Below, in pieces: positions 9,028 through 13,857 of a DNA stretch of 13,857 bases (positions are counted from its first letter, which is position 1; the number at the start of each line of letters is the position of its first letter). The stretch is from assembly GCA_015179025.1 (NCBI GenBank), contig WHUX01000687.1:1-13857 (forward strand), in the 5' to 3' direction. A model generated the notes under the pieces. The model was given only the letters and a program-made list of their open reading frames with translations. It had not been told where the DNA came from and did not search any database. The position numbers and the translations under genes are program-made. The stretch is from Terfezia claveryi (taxonomy: Eukaryota > Ascomycota > Pezizomycetes > Pezizales > Pezizaceae).

Positions 9028-9779
9028 TGCGGATGTTGTTGGACAAAGGAGCCGAAGTTGGTGTAAGAGATGACATAGGGTGGACATGTACACCACTACA
9101 CTTGGCAGTAAATATAGGCCATGAGCAGATAGTGCAGGTGTTGTTGGACCAAGGAGCCGAAGTCAATGTTAAGGAGGGAGACGGATGGACACCACTACAC
9201 TGGGCAGCAAACATAGGCCATGAGCAAATAGTGCAGATGTTGTTGGACAAAGGAGCCGAAGTCAATGCTAAGCAGAAAAACGGATTGGCACCACTACACC
9301 TGGCAGCAAACATAGGCCATGAGCAGATAGTGCAGATGTTGTTGGACAAAGGAGCCGAAGTCAATGTTAAGAAAGAAGGCGACTGGACACCACTACATGA
9401 GGCAGCAAACAAAGGCCATGAACGGTTAGTCCAGATGCTGTTGGATAAAGGATCCGAAGTCAATGTTAAGGAGGAAGACGGATGGACACCACTACACTTG
9501 GCAGCAAAGTTAGGCCATGAGCATATAGTGCAGGTGTTGTTGGACCAAGGAGCCAAAGTCAATGTTAAGAATGAGGACGGATGGACACCAATACACTGGG
9601 CAGCAAATAAAGGCCATGAGCAGATAGTGCGGATGTTGTTGGACAAAGGAGCCGAAGTTGGTGTAAGAGATGACATAGGGTGGACACCACTACACAATGC
9701 GGCAGCGAGTGGCCATGCAGCAGCTATTCAAACACTTCTGCACAACGGTGCTGACATTAACATAGCCAGTACAAACTCT
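8488..9779 (+). repeat. Tandem 99-bp repeat array encoding near-identical ankyrin units
   Basis: Thirteen units start at 8488, 8587, 8686, 8785, 8884, 8983, 9081, 9186, 9285, 9384, 9483, 9582 and 9681. Each is 99 bp (33 residues) except unit 6 (98 bp, the frame break) and unit 7 (105 bp, with 6 extra bases giving GWTCTPLH). The first twelve are highly alike at DNA level, including synonymous sites, which points to recent duplication or gene conversion. A higher-order pattern is visible: about 70 bp around 9015-9085 recur at 9615-9685, exactly 600 bp apart, and about 125 bp from 8861 recur with few changes from 9262. Confidence 0.9.
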
Positions 9780-10019
9780 AGGTATACCCCATTGCACAAT
9801 GCAGTAAGGCGACAACACCCACAGGTGGTCCAACTCCTTGTCGACAACGGCGCAAACCCCCACTCAACCGATTGTGAGGGTAACACCCCTGAACATTATG
9901 CAACGCTGCCTTTCGAGGATGTAGAAATAAATCCTGAAGTTGCTGAAGTGTTTCGCGCCCTCCGAAAACGCAATGCCGAAGGAACAGCGACCCAAGTTGA
10001 GGGGAAGCCAATCCCATAG
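9027..10019 (+). CDS. 3' part of the ankyrin gene: last nine to ten ankyrin repeats and C-terminus
   Basis: This frame (330 codons) continues the ankyrin array after the frame break at about 9010. It is not an independent gene, since it begins in the middle of a repeat at RMLLDKGAEVGVRDD. Seven near-identical units follow, then two more divergent ones (WTPLHNAAASGHAAAIQTLL and YTPLHNAVRRQHPQVVQLL). A terminal half unit with TPEHYATLPF comes next, then a short charged tail ending at the TAG at 10017. Divergent capping repeats flanking uniform inner ones are normal for ankyrin arrays. Confidence 0.8.
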   Translation: MRMLLDKGAEVGVRDDIGWTCTPLHLAVNIGHEQIVQVLLDQGAEVNVKEGDGWTPLHWAANIGHEQIVQMLLDKGAEVNAKQKNGLAPLHLAANIGHEQIVQMLLDKGAEVNVKKEGDWTPLHEAANKGHERLVQMLLDKGSEVNVKEEDGWTPLHLAAKLGHEHIVQVLLDQGAKVNVKNEDGWTPIHWAANKGHEQIVRMLLDKGAEVGVRDDIGWTPLHNAAASGHAAAIQTLLHNGADINIASTNSRYTPLHNAVRRQHPQVVQLLVDNGANPHSTDCEGNTPEHYATLPFEDVEINPEVAEVFRALRKRNAEGTATQVEGKPIP

Positions 10020-11001
10020 CGAGCACGCCACAGAAATTGTATCTGACGAAAATGAGTTGGATGGAAATGAGACAGGTCACGATGCCTGAGATAGGCTTGA
10101 TTAATGTGAGTTTGTTGATGATATTCCCGGGTAGCTTCCGGGAGAGAATACGGTGGTTTTTTGGAATTCATTTTGGTTTATTCTTATGTTGTAAGAAGTT
10201 TAAATACAAGCCAAAATATTTATATTCAGAGTGTGCATGAATTCTGATCGAAGTAACCGAAGTTAATTCAACTATGTGGCTTGTAGAAACTCAAAGAAGA
10301 CCTCGGTCTTAAACACAGAACGCATGTCTAGCCAGACAACTTCCCTTTCAATTGCGCAGAAATATTTCTCAAACTTGCTGATGCCCCAGAATATACGATA
10401 CGCAATAAACTATATTTATTTATAGATTTTATAGATTTTATAGACGGAAAAGTCATTGTGTAACGTTTTTTTTTTTGACGAATTACAGTTATACATATAC
10501 ATGAATTAATTATGTATGTCAAAAAAAGTTGTACATCTAAGGAATGAGAGCTATATGTGGGACTCAGCAAGTTGATATTCGTCAAACAGAAAAAATTAAC
10601 TGGCTCAGAATGGGACAAATGGTCAAGAATCTAGAAATACGTGGCAGTAATAGGTGCAATGAACTCTGCCTTGGACAAAAGTATCCACGCACCTCAGACA
10701 TCTATTTGACATAGGCATGTATGCATAGCTATAGCTCGAAATAACTTTGTTATATTTCAAGCTCTCAAAGATTGGAAATACACCGCCCCTAATGTGAAGT
10801 CCTACTCCGCAGTGTGGTGGCCATCAAAAGCTTCATCCTCTGGTGGGTTTATGCAACCGTATGCTTTTTACATGGTTAATGCTAGCAATCTATAAAAGTA
10901 GGCTATTTGAATACTTTTTCTTGCTAGGGGTACTATAGTTGTCATATATAAGGATTTATATTACATACTCAACTTTTGTTGACTACCAGTATCTAAAGTG
11001 C

Positions 11002-11033
11002 TATACATACATACTCATAGATATGTATGTATA
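11002..11033. repeat. Perfect 12-bp inverted repeat with 8-base loop
   Basis: tatacatacata at 11002-11013 pairs with tatgtatgtata at 11022-11033. Being alternating AT-rich sequence, it probably arose from a TA/TACA microsatellite; no gene end close by makes it a likely terminator. Confidence 0.6.
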
Positions 11034-11355
11034 CCTACATCAAACGTGAAAATAAATATGTTGGTTTGTATTTTAATCTCCATAGGCATATACTCTCCTT
11101 AGATATATCATTTTCTGGATTCTTGAATTTATTTCTGCATTTCGTTAAGATATATATGTAGTGTTAAGAGATATATGTAGTTTGAGTCAGACATCTTATC
11201 ACGGGATTTCATACGCAAGTGGTTACAGGAGTGAAGACCCCAATCCAGTTGCGAAAACCCAAACCTACTCCATAATATATACACCAGGCCATCCCAACTA
11301 ACCCTCCCGTTACCTAACCCACACCCTCCAAACCCCACCTCAGCTCAGCCCACCT

Positions 11356-11379
11356 CCCTCACCCCAACCCCAGCCCCCC
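11356..11379 (-). other. G-quadruplex motif on the minus strand, just after a stop codon
   Basis: The minus strand has four G-runs of at least three (GGGGGG, GGGG, GGGG, GGG) separated by loops of 2, 2 and 3 bases. This satisfies the standard G3+N1-7 rule. It begins directly after the TGA of the minus-strand segment 11380-11778, in a wider G-rich tract reaching to about 11290. Confidence 0.6.
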
Positions 11380-11778
11380 TCACCACCTCCGCCCACTCCA
11401 CAAACTCCCCTTCACAATCCTAACCCTAAACTCCTGTGGCCCCACCCCCAAATACTCTGGCTCCCTAACCTTCCTCCCCACCTGCTCCCGCAGCAACTGT
11501 CTCGCCAGAGAATTTTCATCCGAAAACTGCAAGCCGATTTTATACGTGAGCCACAGATTCAGGGAGTGTGCGCGGGCGCAAGTATGGCAGTTTTCAGGGT
11601 CTTTGCAGTGCATGCCCGTACAGGTAACGGTTAGTTCGATATTAGTTGGGGGGCCTTGCGGAGTGTGGGGCAGCAATTTCCCATGCTTTTGTATATCTGG
11701 AGTACTTTTGTTATAGACTAGAACAGAATATTCGGTAGAATGTAAATATATGAGGTTGATGTAATTCTGGACAATAAT
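11380..11778 (-). CDS. Probable 3' exon of an unrecognised protein with a Cys/His cluster
   Basis: A minus-strand frame of 132 codons is open from after the stop at 11779-11781 to a TGA at 11380-11382. It has no ATG near its 5' end, so an upstream exon would be needed. AG acceptors are available at about 11768-11767 (tccag) and just after 11779. The product contains YSVLVYNKSTPDIQKHGKLL, then TVTCTGMHCKDPENCHTC with Cys/His spacing C-x4-HC-x5-CHxC, a hydrophobic LNLWLTYKIGLQF, and a basic, charged end (REQVGRKVREPEYL). The Cys/His cluster could bind metal or form disulfides. I do not know the family. Composition and length favour coding, but it could be a relic. Confidence 0.4.
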   Translation of the reverse strand: MIVQNYINLIYLHSTEYSVLVYNKSTPDIQKHGKLLPHTPQGPPTNIELTVTCTGMHCKDPENCHTCARAHSLNLWLTYKIGLQFSDENSLARQLLREQVGRKVREPEYLGVGPQEFRVRIVKGSLWSGRRW

Positions 11779-11781
11779 CTA

Positions 11782-12362
11782 GCTCATAGTGTGCTTAATG
11801 AGTTCTAATCACCAGTTTTTCTATGGGGATAGGTCGCGGTCAAGACAAAACAAAGTACCTCTATATATGACCATGAAGTTCAGAAGAAACTGCAAGGGAA
11901 ATCTAGTTGGTATTCCATGACCGTGCATGAAAACCTCCTAAACTTAGCACCAGCTCATACGGGAGCTCTATTTCATATACACAATATAGTTTTTACTGCA
12001 AATCGGTCCATTATTAAAACTATAACCTATTTAACCGGACCAACCACAGCCATCAAATACCCCACACATAAACGAGGTTTTCTTTTTTTTTTTTTCCCCA
12101 AGAGATAGCATGCCCATAGAGTACGCCTCTGACACTAACATGCTATTAACTCAAAACTTATTGTACTCTGGTTGGCACAGCTTATTGTATGAAATCAAAC
12201 CTTCAGCATCAACCATATTCCAAGACGTAAGTCTCCCTTGCCCGCCCCTCTTTCAGTCCATCTCCTGATCATAATAAAACTCCTTGATTTTTCTTCCCTC
12301 CTGGCGTCTACGGCGGGGAGCCACCCCCTCTGCTAACCCGGGTCCATATGGCCTCTGGAAAG
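11782..12362. other. Gap between the two minus-strand coding segments
   Basis: No clear gene. It should contain the 3' UTR of the Thr/Gln-rich gene and the promoter or first exon of the segment at 11380-11778. A minus-strand ATG at about 11874 opens only a short frame (MVIYRGT) before a possible GT donor, which is too little to call. A T-run of 14 lies at about 12083-12096. Confidence 0.4.
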
Positions 12363-13855
12363 TCAAGGTTGGTGGGGCCGGTAGAACTTAAAAGTCCCAT
12401 CCGCCTGAATACCGGGTTGAATACATTCCCTCCTGTTGCATGAATGCAACAAGGACCGCTCAATATAATCGGTCATAGCGTCCATATTACCATAGCGGTA
12501 GGTGGCGTAGTTATGGAGAAACTCGTCGTCCGTGTAGTTGCTCCCGGATGATTGGCCTCCATTGGAGGTGGCAGGAATTGGAGCTATCGATTGTTGTGAA
12601 TGTTGGGTCTTTGGTGGGGGATTTGGAGTAGGAGGGCCTCCTGACCTGCCAGTGAAAAGCCACATTGGAGGTGGGGCTGGGGCTTGTACTTGCGGAGCTG
12701 GCGTAGGTTGTTGATTGGGTTGATTTCCAAGTGGCGTATTTGCCGCTGCTGGGGCTGCAGATATGGTCGAGGTGCCTGTGCTTTCTGGTTTGAACTGGGG
12801 ATCCAAAGATCGGTTTGCAGGCTGTGTCTGGTTCATCTGAGTTGCAGGATGTGCCTGCTTCATCTGAGTTGCAGTCTGTGTCTGCTTCGTTTGAGTGGCA
12901 GTCTGTGTCTGCTTCATCTGAGTTGCAGTCTGTGTCTGCCTCGTTTGAGTGGCAGTCTGTGTCTGCTTCGTTTGAGTGGCAGTTTGCGTCTGCTTTGTTT
13001 GAGTGGCAGTTTGCGTCTGCTTCGTTTGAGTGGCAGTCTGTGTCTGCTTCGTTTGAGTGGCAGTCTGTGTCTGCTTCAATTGAGTTGCAGGCTGTGTCTG
13101 CTTCAATTGAGTTGCAGTCTGTGGCTGCTTCATCTGAGTTGTGGTCTGTGTCTGCTTCGTTTGAGTTGCGGTCTGTCTCTGCTTCATCTGAGTTGCAGGC
13201 TGTGTCTGCTTCATCTGAATTGCAGGCTGTGTCTGCTTCATCTGAATTGCAGGCTGTGTCTGCTTCGTTTGAGTAGCAGGCTGTGTCTGCTTCGTCTGAG
13301 TGGCAGGCTGTGTCTGCTTCATCTGAGCTGCAGTGTTTGTCTGCTTCGTTTGAGTTGTAGTTGTTTGTGCCATTTTCACTGATGGTGCTTTCTCTGGTGC
13401 TGGGTTTGCCAACACGGATTGGGGTTTCGCCCCTCCCCCGATCCCCCGCTTAACCAATTGCTTTGTTGCCTTGGGCTGCATCGTAGAGACTATCGAGGGA
13501 TTTGCCGCAGCTAGACGTTGTACTTCTTCTCGGAGGATTGCGGACGACGTTGAAAGGATTTTCTCTGTCTGGAGACCGATTTGTGTAATGGTTTCGGGCA
13601 AGGGCTGTCGTGCATCCAGAGGTGGCTTATAAATCTCAAAAATAGTGCTCTTCAACTCTATCAGCCTTATGCAGCGTTTCCCTGGGTGGCTGTGCTCACA
13701 ACTTCATCTGCCTTCTTCTTCTCCCCCTTATCAATCGTTATACTCTTCGCCTTGCCTTTCACCATTGGGACCCTAGAGCTCAATTGCATCGGTGGCGCAC
13801 GGTGCGGTGGCGGCAATCCTGGAAGATAATAGTAGCCCAACCGAATGTCATCTTC
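12363..13855 (-). CDS. Thr/Gln-rich low-complexity protein, 5' end outside the window
   Basis: Two exons are visible: 13855-13700 (open to the window edge) and 13649-12363, joined across a 50-bp intron. The upstream exon encodes a basic region with LPGLPPPHRAPPMQ and KGKAKSITIDKGEKKKADEV. The second begins STIFEIYKPPLD and has a helix-prone stretch (LQTEKILSTSSAILREEVQR). About 20 tandem nonapeptides of the type TQTATQTKQ follow, then a Pro/Gln-rich segment (QVQAPAPPPMWLFTG). It ends in an ordered-looking C-terminus, YTDDEFLHNYATYRYGNMDA to HSCNRRECIQPG and FKFYRPHQP. No signal peptide or membrane segment is seen in the visible part. Most of the protein should be disordered. I do not recognise the family. 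In-frame ATGs at 13789 and 13765 could be starts, but the frame continues upstream. Confidence 0.65.
12828..13364 (-). repeat. Coding 27-bp minisatellite, about 20 units
   Basis: Tandem units of nine codons with the consensus TQTATQTKQ. Variants have TQP for TQT, and QMK, QLK or QTR for QTK. Variant units cluster: five of the TQPA(T/I)Q(T/M)K type occur together on one side and four identical TQTATQTKQ in the middle, which indicates stepwise local duplication. Because the 27-mer lacks stops in several frames, long false frames appear on the plus strand over the same interval. Confidence 0.9.
13650..13699 (-). other. Intron in the Thr/Gln-rich gene (50 bp)
   Basis: On the minus strand the donor is gtgagc (from 13699) and the acceptor is gaag (ending 13650), with a branch-like ggctgatag about 10 bases before. 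Phase 0: it joins KKADEV to STIFEIYKPP. Without it the upstream frame stops at a TAA in GNAA-stop, and the downstream frame has no ATG. Confidence 0.6.
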
Positions 13856-13857
13856 GG

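Larger units (their letters stand above)
4046..10019 (+). pseudogene. Fungal multi-membrane-segment ankyrin-repeat protein, gene with several frame breaks
   Basis: Spliced and read across the frame changes, this gives a protein of about 1,800 residues. In order it holds a short N-terminus; a membrane region with about five hydrophobic segments; a conserved domain with WWVG and the DKTLE region; then roughly 25 ankyrin repeats. I recognise the N-terminal half as an uncharacterised fungal family, from its stretches LFTDL-GPLLALFGE, STS-x-VCELWNG, APNISLN, RILWVQKG, FILQFVGL and DGKW-like DDKWKPWEAD. Frame changes are needed near 4564, at 5449-5600, at 5740-5835, and near 6031, 6160, 6356 and 9010. 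Those at 4564, 6031, 6160, 6356 and 9010 are each explained by one missing base. No stop codon interrupts the correct frame between them, so the alternatives are a young pseudogene or consensus indel errors. Its biochemical function is unknown; ankyrin repeats normally bind protein partners. Confidence 0.8.
10020..11379. other. AT-rich intergenic region downstream of the ankyrin gene
   Basis: No convincing gene was found. Near the start it should hold the 3' UTR of the ankyrin gene; aataaa occurs near 10403 but is probably too distant to be its signal. Simple repeats include a 9-bp ttatagatt unit repeated about three times near 10420-10445, a T-run near 10467-10478, the AT hairpin at 11002-11033, and a tandem taagatatatatgtagt / taagagatatatgtagt pair near 11146-11183. 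From about 11280 the plus strand becomes strongly C-rich. Confidence 0.6.

Noticed and set aside
8481..9697. Long antisense open frames across the ankyrin array
   Set aside because: They are a by-product of the 99-bp repeat: one stop-free antisense frame repeated many times, with low-complexity Ser/Cys-rich translation.
11419..11430. Telomere-like cctaaccctaaa
   Set aside because: Fewer than two full TTAGGG units, inside an open frame. It is not evidence of an interstitial or terminal telomere.
12684..13382. Plus-strand open frames of 232 and 153 codons opposite the Thr/Gln-rich gene
   Set aside because: The 27-bp repeat has no stop in these frames. The minus-strand frame alone extends well beyond the repeat on both sides with non-repetitive sequence and a splice junction that keeps phase.

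Overview
This looks like nuclear DNA of a filamentous ascomycete fungus (Pezizomycotina-like). The reasons are short GT-AG introns with CTAAY/CTGAY-type branch sites, no operons or Shine-Dalgarno sites, AT-rich intergenic DNA with RIP-like transition bias in duplicated sequence, and a gene whose N-terminal half matches a fungal-specific membrane/ankyrin family I recognise. The species cannot be told from the sequence.

Layout. (1) 89-1919 is a foldback-type mobile element: two terminal inverted repeats of about 640 bp around a spacer of about 250 bp, with a further tandem duplication inside the left arm only. (2) 1920-4045 is non-coding; its only notable structure is a cluster of inverted and direct repeats at 3351-3535. 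(3) 4046-10019 is one large plus-strand gene. A small first exon with a good ATG leads through short introns into an N-terminal domain with about five membrane segments, then a conserved cytosolic-type domain, then about 25 ankyrin repeats, 13 of them in a nearly uniform 99-bp tandem array. No single reading frame runs through it: seven places need a change of frame, five of them simple 1-base losses, yet no in-frame stop lies between them. It is therefore either a recently broken gene or a good gene in a poor consensus. (4) 10020-11379 is AT-rich with nothing convincing. (5) 11380-11778 on the minus strand is an open exon-like segment with a Cys/His cluster, followed by a strong G-quadruplex motif. 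(6) 12363 to the window end, minus strand, holds the 3' part of a gene for a Thr/Gln-rich protein with a 27-bp coding minisatellite of about 20 units.

The genes do not form an obvious pathway. The common theme is repeat-driven change: a foldback element, a homogenising ankyrin array and a coding minisatellite within 14 kb. This is typical of fast-evolving accessory regions of fungal genomes, where ankyrin proteins with recently duplicated repeats are often linked to recognition functions. Any recognition role here is inference.
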